64,000 nt of DNA from Treponema sp. OMZ 798 (lineage in GTDB: Bacteria; Spirochaetota; Spirochaetia; Treponematales; Treponemataceae), in assembly GCF_024181385.1 (NCBI RefSeq), contig NZ_CP051305.1, forward strand, positions 1,798,001 to 1,862,000, in the 5' to 3' direction. The notes below the pieces were generated by a model that saw only the letters and a list, made by a program, of their open reading frames with translations, was not told the DNA's origin and searched no databases. The position numbers and the translations under genes were made by a program. Below, piece by piece: positions 34,908-45,500 of this stretch (the stretch's first letter is position 1; each line of letters starts with the position of its first letter).

Positions 34908-36341
34908 ATGAAGCACAGCTCAAAAAGAATTTTAAAATGTATTTTTATCCTCTTTGCGGCTGTGCTTTTTTGTGTTTTAAGCTTTGCAGGTTTCGTTTTT
35001 TTTCATGTTTCCGAATTAAAAAAGGCCGAGCCTCTTCAAATTTCTTACGAACAGGTTGAAAGAGCTCTTGATATTTTTTACAAAGAGCATAAATTCAATG
35101 CCGAGTTTCCGCCCCTTAATTCCATCGAAAATCTTTTACCCGTTCAAAAACCGCCTTCTGCAGCTGCGGTAAAACCGGCCGATATCGAATTACCTCAAAT
35201 CGATGCGGAAGCCTATATTCTTATTCATGCAAAAACAGGAACAATTTTGGCGGAACACAATGCAGAAAAACAAATTCCTCCGGCCTCCCTTACAAAGCTG
35301 GTAACGATTTATACCATGCTGCAAAATCCCGAATTTCAAAATTTGAAAAAGAGGGTCAGTCCGCCTAAGGAGGCCTGGGCCGTTTTTTTACCTCGCGGGG
35401 CTGCATGGATGGGCTTGGGAGAAAATCAAACTTTGACCGTAGAAGAATTGATAAGAGGAATGACCGTTTGTTCCGGGAATGATGCAGCCCTTGCCGCAGC
35501 CATCCTTACTGAAGGAAGCCTTAAAAAGTTTACGCTTAAAATGAACGAGGCCGTCAAAAAGATGGGTTTAAAATCCACCTGCTTTGAGGACTCTTCGGGC
35601 TTAAGCGAAAAGAACCAAACCACTGCCAAGGACTTTGCCCTATTTTCTCTTCATTATTTAAAACGCTATCCCGAAAACCTAAAAAAATTTCATTCGCTAA
35701 ATGAGATAAGCTATCCCCAAAAGCACAATATTCTTATCAAAAAAAATTCCTCAGGCTTAAAACAGTTTCAAATTACAAAGCCTGCTACCAATACTCTTTT
35801 AAAAAAACTGGAAGGCTGTGACGGCTTAAAAACAGGCTTTATTTACGAGTCGGGTTTTAATATTTCGCTTACAGCTCAAAAAAACGGTGAGCGTTTTATT
35901 GCGGTTATCTTGGGCGGCCATTGGAAAAACTTAAAAGAAGGAATCTCCACAAGAGAGCAAAATTCGATTAAGCTTATGAACTTTGCATTCGATAATTTTG
36001 CAAGCTTCGATATAAAGGAGTACAACAAAATCGAAAAAACCGTAAAGGTACTTGGCTCAAACCTAAACGCAAAAAATTCCGCAATTATTCCCGTCCCTGC
36101 AAATTTGGATTTTTCGCAAGATTATCTTACCGTGTTTAAAAACGATGAGAGGCATATAGAAAGAGTCATCAATCTACCCGAAACAATAAAGGCTCCTATT
36201 TCTGCAGGCCGGCAAATCGGTTCTATGGAATACCGTATCAAAGATTCGGGCCTGATCCTAAAAACCATACCCCTGCTCTGCCCTATCGATATAAAAGATG
36301 GCTCATCTTTTAGAAAATTTATAGACGGTTTTTTTAGATAA
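34908..36341 (+). CDS. D-alanyl-D-alanine carboxypeptidase (DacA-type, low-molecular-mass PBP)
   Basis: 477 residues. An N-terminal membrane segment (about 10-32) is followed by the S11 peptidase domain: SxxK in PPASLTKLVT (near 125), SGN in MTVCSGNDAAL (near 190), and KTG in GLKTGFIYESG (near 305). The last 110 residues are a beta-rich domain. It trims the D-Ala from peptidoglycan stem peptides in the periplasm. The ATG lies 27 nt after asnS and has no strong ribosome-binding site; it is probably on the asnS transcript. radC follows by 50 nt. Confidence 0.93.
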   Translation: MKHSSKRILKCIFILFAAVLFCVLSFAGFVFFHVSELKKAEPLQISYEQVERALDIFYKEHKFNAEFPPLNSIENLLPVQKPPSAAAVKPADIELPQIDAEAYILIHAKTGTILAEHNAEKQIPPASLTKLVTIYTMLQNPEFQNLKKRVSPPKEAWAVFLPRGAAWMGLGENQTLTVEELIRGMTVCSGNDAALAAAILTEGSLKKFTLKMNEAVKKMGLKSTCFEDSSGLSEKNQTTAKDFALFSLHYLKRYPENLKKFHSLNEISYPQKHNILIKKNSSGLKQFQITKPATNTLLKKLEGCDGLKTGFIYESGFNISLTAQKNGERFIAVILGGHWKNLKEGISTREQNSIKLMNFAFDNFASFDIKEYNKIEKTVKVLGSNLNAKNSAIIPVPANLDFSQDYLTVFKNDERHIERVINLPETIKAPISAGRQIGSMEYRIKDSGLILKTIPLLCPIDIKDGSSFRKFIDGFFR

Positions 36342-36391
36342 TTTTTGTAAAAGAATAGTAAATATTTCAAATAATACATACAACATAATTG

Positions 36392-37069
36392 ATGATAGGC
36401 TATAAAAATTTATCCGTTACGGACAAACCCGATATGAGGGAAAGGCTTTTAGAGTACGGGCCTCAGAATTTAAGCGACTCTGATTTGGTGGCCATTCTTT
36501 TACGCACAGGCATTAAGGATAAACCCGTAAAAGAATTGGCCGAGGACATTATTCTCCACATCGACAGGGCAAGGCCTGAAAAAATTGAGGGCTATCTGCG
36601 CTCTATCCGCGGGATGGGAGATTCAAAGATTTCAACGGTTCTTGCTGCCATGGAATTGGGAAGGAGGTATTACGACAATAAGAACCGAACGATTTCGCAC
36701 CCGACCGATGTTGTTCCGCTCTTGCAGCACTATGCAGGGAGGGACAGGGAGCATTTTATCTGCGTTTCCTTAAACGGAGCAAACGAAATTATTGCAACCC
36801 GTGTTGTAAGTGTCGGTACAATAAACAGAACGATTGTGCATCCGCGTGAGGTTTATTCCGATCCGCTAAAGGACAGGGCGGCTGCAATAATTGCAGCCCA
36901 TAATCATCCTTCGGGAAATTTGGAACCTTCAAGTGAAGATATGGAGCTGACACACCGCATCTACGAGGCAGGAAAAATTTTAGGCATCAAGCTTTTGGAT
37001 CACATAATCTTGGTGCCCAACGGAAATTTTTTCAGTTTTGTGCAAAGCGGCATGAGATTGGATATGTAA
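36392..37069 (+). CDS. radC: RadC family JAB/MPN-domain protein
   Basis: 225 residues. N-terminal helix-hairpin-helix part (LLEYGPQNLSDSDLVAILLR, IRGMGDSK) and the JAB1/MPN metalloprotease-like part with the HxH...D site in AAIIAAHNHPSGNLEPSSED near 170-190. Despite the name its repair role is unproven; metal-dependent activity is expected from the motif. ATG 36392 follows an in-frame TTG; neither has a clear ribosome-binding site. It converges on comF, 3 nt between stops. Confidence 0.95.
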   Translation: MIGYKNLSVTDKPDMRERLLEYGPQNLSDSDLVAILLRTGIKDKPVKELAEDIILHIDRARPEKIEGYLRSIRGMGDSKISTVLAAMELGRRYYDNKNRTISHPTDVVPLLQHYAGRDREHFICVSLNGANEIIATRVVSVGTINRTIVHPREVYSDPLKDRAAAIIAAHNHPSGNLEPSSEDMELTHRIYEAGKILGIKLLDHIILVPNGNFFSFVQSGMRLDM

Positions 37070-37072
37070 GCT

Positions 37073-37939
37073 CTAATCGAAAAAGAGGCAGAGCCCGATT
37101 ACTTCTTTGCAGCCTCCTTCTTTTAAGGCCGCAGCACAAAAGTTAAGGGTTGCTCCCGTGGTCATAACATCGTCCAAGATGATGAGCTTTTCGGGCAAGG
37201 CGGGTTTTAAATCCTTGGATTGTAAAAGCCGCTTTTTTTGTTTTAAAAAAATCTTTCCTTTTAGGTTGCTTGCCCGTTTTTCGCGGGAAAGGCTTTTTTG
37301 GGAAGCCCCGTCCTTCCGCTTTAAGCAGCGGAGAATAGGAAGATTATACAAATGTTCCAAATAGACGGAGAGATCTTCTATTTGATCCCAGCCCTTGTTT
37401 TTAATCTTTTTAGGACGGGGCGGAACCGGCACCATAGGAATGTTTTGAAGCTCAAGACTCCCTTCAATAAAGGCAGCAAGGGCAGAAGCATAAATTTCTG
37501 CAAAGCCTCTCATGTTTTGATTTTTCCACAAGCGTAAAAGCTCGCCGCCCCTGCCCTTGTAAGGATAGAGGGTGTAAACCCTTTTTACAAAATCGGATTG
37601 AAGAGAAAGCAGCTTTGCACTACCCTCTTTTTTTTCAGTTTCTTGCTCATTCGTTTTTTCTCCTGCCCCTTCTTCATTTTTTTCCCGTAATTTAGCCCTG
37701 CAATTTGTGCAAAGCTCCTTTTCGGAAATTAAAATCTTTCCGCAAGAAGAGCAAAACTTTTCCGGGTATTTAAGCCGGAACAAAACAGGCTCGGTAATTT
37801 CTTTTTGCAAACACTTACCGCAAAGCGGAATACCGGTTCCCGTTTCTTCCCCGCAAAAGAAACAAACCTGAGGACAAATTATACGGGCATAAATATTCCT
37901 CAGAAAAGTCAACGCCTCTAATTTAAATCTTTTTATCAT
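37073..37939 (-). CDS. comF: ComF family phosphoribosyltransferase-like protein
   Basis: 288 residues. Two CxxC pairs near the N-terminus (CFFCGEETG, CGKC; CSSCGK, CTNC) suggest zinc binding; a Glu/Lys-rich linker (about 85-110) is unusual; then NKGWDQIEDLSVYLEHL and the PRPP-type loop KLIILDDVMTTGATL near 255-270. ComF/ComFC is linked to DNA uptake in competent bacteria and binds single-stranded DNA in some; its enzymatic activity is unclear. Competence in this organism is not shown by this gene alone. Confidence 0.92.
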   Translation of the reverse strand: MIKRFKLEALTFLRNIYARIICPQVCFFCGEETGTGIPLCGKCLQKEITEPVLFRLKYPEKFCSSCGKILISEKELCTNCRAKLREKNEEGAGEKTNEQETEKKEGSAKLLSLQSDFVKRVYTLYPYKGRGGELLRLWKNQNMRGFAEIYASALAAFIEGSLELQNIPMVPVPPRPKKIKNKGWDQIEDLSVYLEHLYNLPILRCLKRKDGASQKSLSREKRASNLKGKIFLKQKKRLLQSKDLKPALPEKLIILDDVMTTGATLNFCAAALKEGGCKEVIGLCLFFD

Positions 37940-38049
37940 GATAATACTTCTCCTTCCTATAAGTATTATCTTAATTTTATGAGTCTTTTAGTATATTTTA
38001 AAAATTCTTAAAAAAAAATTAAACGGAGTATTTACTTTTTACGGAACGT

Positions 38050-39822
38050 CTACATTACTTCCATAAAGGGAATGAGCACGAGGTTCATTGCGTTTTGAAG
38101 CACTATCTTTGTTGCCCTTGCCAATTCCATTCTTGTATAAGAAAGATCTGCCGTTTCTCCTGAAAGAATCGGGCAATCGCGGTAGAAGCGGCTGAAGGCT
38201 TTTGAAAGTTCGTAAAGATAGGAAGTAAGAGCCGTCGGATCCTTTTTTAAGGCAGCCCGTTCAACCTGTTCGGGGAAGTCCTCCAAGGTTTTTAAAAGAG
38301 CCCATTCGGATTCGTGGGTCAAAAGGGAAGCATCCGGTTTTCCGTTCTTTAATTTTTCTTTGCCCTCGTCAGTTTCTGCCTTTCTTAATATGGAAGAAAT
38401 TCGGGCTCCCATGTATTGAAGATAGGGGCCTGTGTTTCCGGTAAAGGAAAGAGATTCCTTAGGATTAAAGAGCATATCTTTTTTGGGACTTACCTGTAAT
38501 AGAAAATAATGCAGAGCGCCTACTGCAATCTTTTCGGCAGCCGCTGAAGCAGCTCCCACTTCCTTTTCTCTTCCGTTTTCTTCGATTTTTTTTAGAGCCT
38601 CATCTTGAAGAGAGTTGATAAGGTCATCGGCATCCACTACCGTACCCTCGCGGCTTTTCATTTTTCCCTCAGGCAGGTTTACCATTCCGTAAGAAAGGTG
38701 GTATAGGTCGCGAGCCCATTCAAAACCGAGTTGTTTTAAAACATAGAAAAGAACTTGAAAATGATACTCCTGCTCATTTCCTACAACATAGATCATTTGG
38801 TTAAAGGGCCAGTCCTTGTGGCGGGAAATTGCAGTTCCTATATCCTGTGTCATGTAAAGAGAAGTGCCGTCGCTCCTCAGCAATACTTTTTTGTCGAGCT
38901 TGATGGGAGCAAGGTCAACCCAAACGGAGCCGTCTTCTTCCTTATAAAAAACTCCACGCTCCAAACCTTTTAAAATCTGATCTTTTCCTTTTAGGTAAGT
39001 TTCGCTTTCATAATAAAGCTTATCGAAGGAGATGCCGGTTCTCTTATAGGTTTCCTGAATGCCGCCTATAGCCCAGCCGTTCATCATCTTCCAAAGATTG
39101 ATGAGTTCCGAATTCTTTCCGGCCTCCCAATCCAAAAGCATCTGCTTCGCCTCGGCCTCGGCCTTTTCAGGATTTTGCTCACTGTATTTATGGAAGGCGA
39201 CATACATATCGCCTACAAAGCGGTCTGACTTTATATTTTCGCTTTCAGGAGTTTTTCCTTCGCCGAATTTTTGGTAGGCTATCATGGACTTACAGATATG
39301 AACGCCCCGATCGTTTATAATGTTTACCTTAAAAACATCTGCCCCGCAAAATTTTAAAATACGCGAAATACTTTCACCCAGAGCATCGTTACGGAGGTGC
39401 CCCAAGTGGAGGGGCTTATTCGTATTCGGGCTTGAAAACTCAATCATAATTCTCTTGCCTGAAAGAGAAGAAGTTTTCCCGTAGTTTTCTTTTTGACTTA
39501 GAACCTTGTCCAAAACATTCGAGGCCACGTCTCCCTTGTCAAAAAAGACGTTTAAATATGGTCCTACAGCCTTAGGCGTTCCGTATTTTTTTATTGTCTC
39601 GTTTTCCAAAAGACGGGCACAGACATCTGAAGCAATCTTAGCCGGAGCCGTTTTAAAGCTCTTTGCAAAGCTAAAAAGAGGAAAGGCCGCATCCCCCATC
39701 TCAGGGTTGGGAGGAGTTTCTATATTTATATTTTCGGGTAAAATCTTATCGCAATTTTCGGGAGCAATCCCGTTTAAGGCATCGGCAATGATTTTTTGCC
39801 ATGTAGTTTTAATATCTTCCAT
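38050..39822 (-). CDS. argS: Arginyl-tRNA synthetase
   Basis: 590 residues, class I. ATG 39822 (MEDIKTTWQ) is preferred to the frame extension to 39909. HIGH-type signature NKPLHLGHLRNDALGES near 135; the KMSKS region is GKMKSREGTVVDADDL, as in many ArgRS; the C-terminal DALR anticodon-binding domain follows (SKAFSRFYRDCPILSG). It charges tRNA-Arg. It is divergent from efp with about 105 nt between them. Confidence 0.97.
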   Translation of the reverse strand: MEDIKTTWQKIIADALNGIAPENCDKILPENINIETPPNPEMGDAAFPLFSFAKSFKTAPAKIASDVCARLLENETIKKYGTPKAVGPYLNVFFDKGDVASNVLDKVLSQKENYGKTSSLSGKRIMIEFSSPNTNKPLHLGHLRNDALGESISRILKFCGADVFKVNIINDRGVHICKSMIAYQKFGEGKTPESENIKSDRFVGDMYVAFHKYSEQNPEKAEAEAKQMLLDWEAGKNSELINLWKMMNGWAIGGIQETYKRTGISFDKLYYESETYLKGKDQILKGLERGVFYKEEDGSVWVDLAPIKLDKKVLLRSDGTSLYMTQDIGTAISRHKDWPFNQMIYVVGNEQEYHFQVLFYVLKQLGFEWARDLYHLSYGMVNLPEGKMKSREGTVVDADDLINSLQDEALKKIEENGREKEVGAASAAAEKIAVGALHYFLLQVSPKKDMLFNPKESLSFTGNTGPYLQYMGARISSILRKAETDEGKEKLKNGKPDASLLTHESEWALLKTLEDFPEQVERAALKKDPTALTSYLYELSKAFSRFYRDCPILSGETADLSYTRMELARATKIVLQNAMNLVLIPFMEVM

Positions 39823-39871
39823 AATAGACGGATTATACCGTATTTTTTGAAAGTTTTCAATCGGGTTCTGC

Positions 39872-39900
39872 TTGCATAAAAATGCCAAAAATGCTAGAAT
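39872..39900 (+). promoter_or_regulatory. Sigma70-type promoter of efp
   Basis: TTGCAT (39872-39877), 17-nt spacer, TAGAAT (39895-39900), 27 nt before the efp ATG. Confidence 0.65.
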
Positions 39901-39927
39901 TACCCACAATTTTTAATGAGGTGAAAT

Positions 39928-40491
39928 ATGATTAGAGGCGGAGACATAGCTAAGGGCACGGTTTTGCTCAATAAGGGTACTCCCTATTTGGTTGTTGAAC
40001 GGGAATTTGTAAACCCCGGAAAGGGAGCGGCCTTTGCCCGTGTTAAAATGAAGAATTTAAGAGACGGCTCTGTTTTGATGCAGACAATCAAAACGGCAGA
40101 CACAGTTGAAGATGCAGTAGTAGATACCCACAAATGTCAGTATCAGTACAAGGACGGAGATCTGTTTATGTTCATGGATACGGAGAGTTTTGAATCCATT
40201 TCCGTACCTGCCGAGACAGTAGGAGACAAGGAGCACTATCTAAGAGAGGGAGATGAGTACGATATTCTTATATGGGAAAATGAACCTATCGATGTAAGGA
40301 TTCCCACAAAGATGATCTTCATTGTTGAGCAAAGCGAAAACTATATAAAGGGAGATACCGTTTCGGGAGCAACAAAGCCCATCGTTACTGAAACAGGCCT
40401 TGTAGTAAGAGTTCCGCTTTTTATTAAGCAGGGCGAAAAAATTCTCGTAAATACCGAAACAAACGAATATCAGGAAAGAGTTAATAACTAA
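39928..40491 (+). CDS. efp: Elongation factor P
   Basis: 187 residues, the normal EF-P size. KOW-like domain I (TVLLNKGTPYLVVEREFVNPGK) contains the loop with the tip residue region NPGKGAAF; two OB domains follow, ending TEPVVRVPLFIKQGEKI-like (VVRVPLFIKQGEKILVN). EF-P relieves ribosomes stalled at proline runs. The tip modification is not visible: the EpmA/B- or other modifier genes are not in the window. Ribosome-binding site GAGGTG precedes the ATG. It is monocistronic with a clear terminator. Confidence 0.97.
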   Translation: MIRGGDIAKGTVLLNKGTPYLVVEREFVNPGKGAAFARVKMKNLRDGSVLMQTIKTADTVEDAVVDTHKCQYQYKDGDLFMFMDTESFESISVPAETVGDKEHYLREGDEYDILIWENEPIDVRIPTKMIFIVEQSENYIKGDTVSGATKPIVTETGLVVRVPLFIKQGEKILVNTETNEYQERVNN

Positions 40492-40505
40492 CCCTTACAG
40501 AAAAG

Positions 40506-40546
40506 GACGGTAGTTAAGAGGCTTCCCCTTAATTACCGTCTTATTA
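40506..40546 (+). terminator. Terminator of efp, possibly bidirectional
   Basis: A 13-bp stem GACGGTAGTTAAG / CTTAATTACCGTC with one G-T pair and a 9-nt loop, followed by TTATTA. It lies between convergent efp and the 70-residue protein gene. Confidence 0.85.
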
Positions 40547-40554
40547 AATGAAGC

Positions 40555-40767
40555 TTAAGCTACTACGGAAGCTGATTCTGAAAGCTCGTGAATGTAGCCG
40601 GTGCGGACGCACATATCAAAAAGATCTTTTTCTATAAAATCTTCACTTACCTTTTGATAGCCTTCCTTATCCATACAAATACGCAGGATGTATCCGGCAT
40701 CGGTTTCTTGTAAAATCGTACAATATGAGGCATCGCCTTGAGTAGTTTTTATCGAATATAATTTCAT
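40555..40767 (-). CDS. Small protein of unknown function, 70 residues
   Basis: ATG 40767 has a near-perfect GGAGGGAAAGT ribosome-binding site, which rules out the longer frame to 40869. MKLYSIKTTQGDASYCTILQ, GYILRICMDKEGYQKVSEDF and a charged end suggest a compact alpha/beta cytoplasmic protein with no signal or membrane segment. I do not recognise a family. It is divergent from tatD (56 nt) and convergent with efp. Confidence 0.8.
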   Translation of the reverse strand: MKLYSIKTTQGDASYCTILQETDAGYILRICMDKEGYQKVSEDFIEKDLFDMCVRTGYIHELSESASVVA

Positions 40768-40823
40768 ACTTTCCCTCCGTATAGTAATATTTTCGGTATA
40801 CAAAATAAGACCTTTAGGATATA

Positions 40824-41672
40824 ATGATTTCCATGTATACCGATGCCCATGTCCATATTTTAGACACAATCGAAGAATTAGATTCTCAAAATATAGAAAA
40901 CCCGATTTTTAAAACCTTTGATAAGGAAATATTTTTTTGTGCTTCTGCAAATGAAGCAGGCCGTTTTGAGGTTCAAGAAAAACTATGCAGGGAAAATACA
41001 GGGAATTTTATCCTTTCTTTCGGAGTGCATCCTCAATGCCCGATAGAAAACGAAATCCCCTATTTAGAAAAACTTATAAGCTCAAAAAAAATAGCGGCAA
41101 TAGGAGAATGCGGTTTCGATCTATTCAATGAGCACTATAAAAGCGCCTTGGAAGAGCAAAAAAAAGTATGGAAGGTACAATTGGAGCTTGCCTTAAAATC
41201 GGGACTCCCAATAGTCGTACACTGCCGAAAAGGTTTACACCTCATATTCGACGATGTAAAGACTATAAAAAAAATAAATGCGGTTATCTTTCACGGATGG
41301 GCAGGTTCTGTAAACGAAGCAAGGTCGCTTTTAAAAAAAGGCGTAAATGCCTATTTTTGTATCGGTAAGGGCCTGTTACGCGGACAAAAAACACAAATTG
41401 AAACGGCAGCAAATTTAGAAGAAAATAGAATCTTAACCGAAACGGATGCACCATACATGAGATTAAAAGAAGAAAAATTTTCACTTCCTACAGATATAAA
41501 AAAAGTATTTTCCGAGCTTGCAGAAATACGGGCTGAGTCAGCAGGTTTTTTAAACTATGATGAGCAAAATTACAAAAATTATACGGAAGATTTAAAGGTT
41601 TCCATCTTTGAAAATTTTAAAAAAGCATACAGTATCGATTTTAAACGTAATGTCAACGTTAAAGGTAATTGA
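40824..41672 (+). CDS. TatD family metal-dependent hydrolase
   Basis: 282 residues. Metal-binding motifs of the TIM-barrel TatD family: TDAHVHIL at the start, AIGECGFDLF near 95, LPIVVHCRKG near 130, VIFHGWAGS near 155, and ILTETDAPYMRL near 207. TatD enzymes are metal-dependent nucleases of varied use (DNA quality control, D-Tyr-tRNA claims). ATG 40824 has AGGA nearby; ATG 40833 is the alternative. The ymdB-like gene follows by 32 nt and likely shares the transcript. Confidence 0.9.
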   Translation: MISMYTDAHVHILDTIEELDSQNIENPIFKTFDKEIFFCASANEAGRFEVQEKLCRENTGNFILSFGVHPQCPIENEIPYLEKLISSKKIAAIGECGFDLFNEHYKSALEEQKKVWKVQLELALKSGLPIVVHCRKGLHLIFDDVKTIKKINAVIFHGWAGSVNEARSLLKKGVNAYFCIGKGLLRGQKTQIETAANLEENRILTETDAPYMRLKEEKFSLPTDIKKVFSELAEIRAESAGFLNYDEQNYKNYTEDLKVSIFENFKKAYSIDFKRNVNVKGN

Positions 41673-41704
41673 TTTTTTTTTAATCTTATTTTAAAATAAG
41701 CCAT

Positions 41705-42502
41705 ATGAAACAATTTATAAGAATTTTTATGGGCGGAGATGTTTGCGGAAACTTAGGTCTTGAAACCTTGCAAAAACATTTGCCCTTTATAATAGAAAAA
41801 GAAAAAATAGATTTTTGTGTGGTAAACGGAGAAAACACGGCCCACGGTGTAGGCATAAAAGAAGATCAAACTGAGGCTTTTTTTAATGCAGGCGTAGACG
41901 TTATAACCGGCGGAAACCACACGCTTGAAAGATTCGAAATCCGGATGAACTTCGGTAAGGATAAAAGGGTTTTACGGCCTCACAATTTTCCCCTGGCTCA
42001 AGGGTCCGGGCTCGCCCTTATCGAAAAAAACGGAATAAAATACAGCGTTATAAATCTTCAAGGAAGGGAAAACATGAGGGCTATCGACTGCCCCTTTCAA
42101 ACTATAGATTCTCTTTTTTCATCGCAAAGCGATGACGATTTATCCGAGTCGATTAATATCATAGACTTCCATGCAGAGTCCACAATGGAAAAAGAGGCTC
42201 TCGCATTCTATGTTGACGGGCGTGTCTCGCTTTTTGCAGGGACTCATACTCACACCCAAACGGCAGATGAAAGAATTTTACCGAACGGTACAGCCTATAT
42301 TACCGACCTCGGAATGATAGGCGCAAAAGAATCCGTAATAGGCGGCAGTCCCTTTACGGCAATAACAAGAACAAAGAGTCAGGTACCCCAGCGTGTAGAG
42401 GTTCTTGAAGACGGGCTTGCAATATTTTGCGGCTTAGTTGCAGAAATAGATATCGAAACAAAAAAAGCCGTTTCAGTAAAAAGAATTCAAATCAGCGCAT
42501 AG
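41705..42502 (+). CDS. YmdB/TIGR00282-type calcineurin-like phosphodiesterase
   Basis: 265 residues. Dimetal-site motifs in order: GGDVCGNLG at the N-terminus, VVNGENTAHG near 40, ITGGNHTLERFE near 70, IIDFHAESTMEK near 150, FAGTHTHTQTADERILP near 178. This family hydrolyses 2',3'- or 3',5'-cyclic nucleotides in Bacillus and Deinococcus homologues. The usual RNase Y (rny) neighbour is not present here. Probably cytoplasmic and on the tatD transcript. Confidence 0.92.
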   Translation: MKQFIRIFMGGDVCGNLGLETLQKHLPFIIEKEKIDFCVVNGENTAHGVGIKEDQTEAFFNAGVDVITGGNHTLERFEIRMNFGKDKRVLRPHNFPLAQGSGLALIEKNGIKYSVINLQGRENMRAIDCPFQTIDSLFSSQSDDDLSESINIIDFHAESTMEKEALAFYVDGRVSLFAGTHTHTQTADERILPNGTAYITDLGMIGAKESVIGGSPFTAITRTKSQVPQRVEVLEDGLAIFCGLVAEIDIETKKAVSVKRIQISA

Positions 42503-42536
42503 AACATTATAGACGATTAAACAAATGCCGGGATTT

Positions 42537-45500
42537 TTAAAAATCCACCTTTCCCGAAATACCTGCATTTACGTTAAGCAAAAAAGAATTTGACGTTGTA
42601 GAGGCCCCTTCCAATTCTGCAAATATTTTGATTTCTCCATGGGAGCCTATCTTTGTTGACTGCGAGTGTTTAAATGAAAGCTTATAATTAAGTTTTTTTA
42701 AGCTCTTATTTTGTGAAAGCTCTATCGAAAGTTTTTCCTCCCGGCTGTCGGACAGAGGTATTTTTGAAAAGCTTTCTATTATTACGCGAGGAAGAGATGT
42801 TCCGCCCTTATACGAAAACATTAGGCTGAATTTTTCTTTCCATTCATCGGTTGAAAGTTTTGAGTTTTCTATTTTTGAAGCCGTATATAAAAATTCGTTT
42901 TCAAAGCCAAGCTTATTATTTGAGTTAAAGAAAAAATAAAGGCCATGGTTTGAATTAAAGTTAAATTTAAAAAAGTTTTTTCCAAACGAAAAACCGAATT
43001 TATAGAACCTGTTTAATTCATCTTGATCATAAAAATCAAACCAATCAAAATAACCGTATTTACCCGAAATATTTAAAGTCGTGTACTTAAATGAAAAATC
43101 AAGTCCGTATATATTGCTTTGCCCGGAATTTAATTGGGCGGATTGTACTAATCTGGATACGGCCGTACCGAATTCCAGCGGCGTATATAAATCCTTAATG
43201 GTTCCGCTTATCAAGCGTGAAAGGTTAAATCCGTAAGAATTAAAAAAAGTATAGTACACTTCATTGTTATTGGTTTGAATTTCTTTGACTATTTTTTGGT
43301 CAAACATGTCATAAAAAAAAGGTATAGAAAAAAGCCAATATTGACCTCCCAATCCCGTAAATAAAAATTTTAGATCCGAAGCATAAGAGTCTTGCTTTTC
43401 AGCTTCGGTTCCAATCTTTTCTTTTGTAATTTTTCTTTTAACAATCGGAGAAAAAAATATTTTTCCCGTATTAAAGGGTACGGAAATTTCAAAGCCGGTT
43501 TCATCAAGGGACTTTACTTTTCCCTTATTTTGAAAAAGCGTTTTTGAAAATGCATCAAAGTTGATTCCCGACAATTGAATACCGTCTTTATCTTTTTCAT
43601 TCGGAAAATAATTGAATAAAAAAGTCATCCCTCCTGTTCTATCCTCAGCATTTTTTTCACCCTTTGAATACATATCGATTAAGCTTTTTGTCCATGCCGA
43701 ATTGTAAGAAGCTGAGGCCGGATTTAAAAGAGTTTTATACTTTTGACTTATAAAAAAATTAATTTGACTGTATATAATTCCAAAATCCGCTTCCGGAATT
43801 GCAGGAGATATGGATGTAAGTATCTTTTGAGAAGTATAATCTTTGTTGTAGTCAACTGATGTCAGATAATTAATGTTTACATATTTTTCAAAATTAATCT
43901 TACCTTCTCTTCTTAATATATTATCATGTATATTTACAAAAAAATCTTCGGATAAGTAAACAAAATAAATAGGCATTATAACCGAATGTCCGTAACTTTC
44001 AATCATCTTTGAATTATCCGAGAAAAAATTATTTTTTAAAGACAAAAGACCGGCAAATTTAATTTTCCATATATCGATAGCTGCATTTGTTTTAGTATGA
44101 GCATTACCTATTCTTTTATCAATTTTTATATTCTCTTCAAAATAAAATTTCGGATTCGAAAAAACGGGGATAGAATTTTTTGAATAAAGAGGGCCGTCCA
44201 AGCTGTAATTAAAATAAGATTTATTTTGAAAAGAGTAAGCTTGTTCTTTTGCACTTAGTTTACGGTCAACACCCGCCTCAAATCCGAAAACGGATCCGGT
44301 TTTTATAGTTTGATTTTTATAATTCAAACCTGTCGAAAGCTTATAGGTATCTATCGGATTAAATTTTTGCTTTGTAATTTCCCAGTCACCCGAACCCGCA
44401 AAAAACATATCCAGCCCGGAAACCGGTCTCCAGTGAGCTCCGCCTGCAAAGCGTACAAGCCCGGAGTCGGAATAAGTTAGGGCTTCCTTCCATTGGATTT
44501 CGATAATATCATTTGAAAGTACAGGCTCATGTATCGTTAAATTATGATTTGACTCATTATAATCAAAATCGAATATCCGTATTTTATTTTTAAAAACACG
44601 TATACTTCCGGGAATTGCCGTATCGGGTAAAATAAAGCCGGGAGAAGGGAGGTAATTTTTACAAAATATTTGTAAACTTAAGTCCGATTCATCCGAGTTA
44701 CCGGGAAGATATATTTTAGAGTCAGTTTTACGAAAAGGAAACATTTGCTCAATTATACTAAAATCATAGCCTTGGGAGGGATTCAGAACCTGAATAAATT
44801 TTAATTTTTGAAAATCTCCTAAAAAACTGCCGGCTGATTCAACTGAAGCTTCAAAGTTTAAAACCTCACTTTGCGTATGGGTATCAACAATACTCAAAGA
44901 AGAGTTTGAAGATTCCGGGGCCTCATAACGTGAAGCAATCTCAAAGGGAGAAAAATTATTTTTCTTTAATACCAATAAATCTTTTCCAAAAACATTTTCT
45001 TTATACCATGAAACATCAGGATGAATAGAAGCAATTATTTCGTTTATCGCCGGAATGGAACCTAAGACTGAAAAATAATCTGTAACATTCCCCAAATGCT
45101 TATTTGCCGGATTATTCGGGTCACCGGGATTGGCCTCCAAATCAAAATAATTTAAGGCAACCCCTTCAGGATAAGATTTTTTTAAGGATAAAGTTTTTAA
45201 GCGGGGATCTACCGCAAATTCATCGGGACTCAAAGGTCTCCATTGCCCTCCTGCAAAATCCTTTACAAAGACCAAGACAGGTTTTCCATATAGATTATCT
45301 ACAGGTATATAAAAATGCCTCGCTTTTTGCCAAGCGTTAATCGAAATTTTATTTTCTATAATTTCCGTATTACCGTAATACGTTTTTGAATTGTATTCGG
45401 AGCTTTCATATCTGAGCACCGTATCGCCACTCCAATTCTCTCCTGCAAAGGTTCCCATAATACCGGGACTTATAAACTTACCGCCCCCGGTATCTATGTA

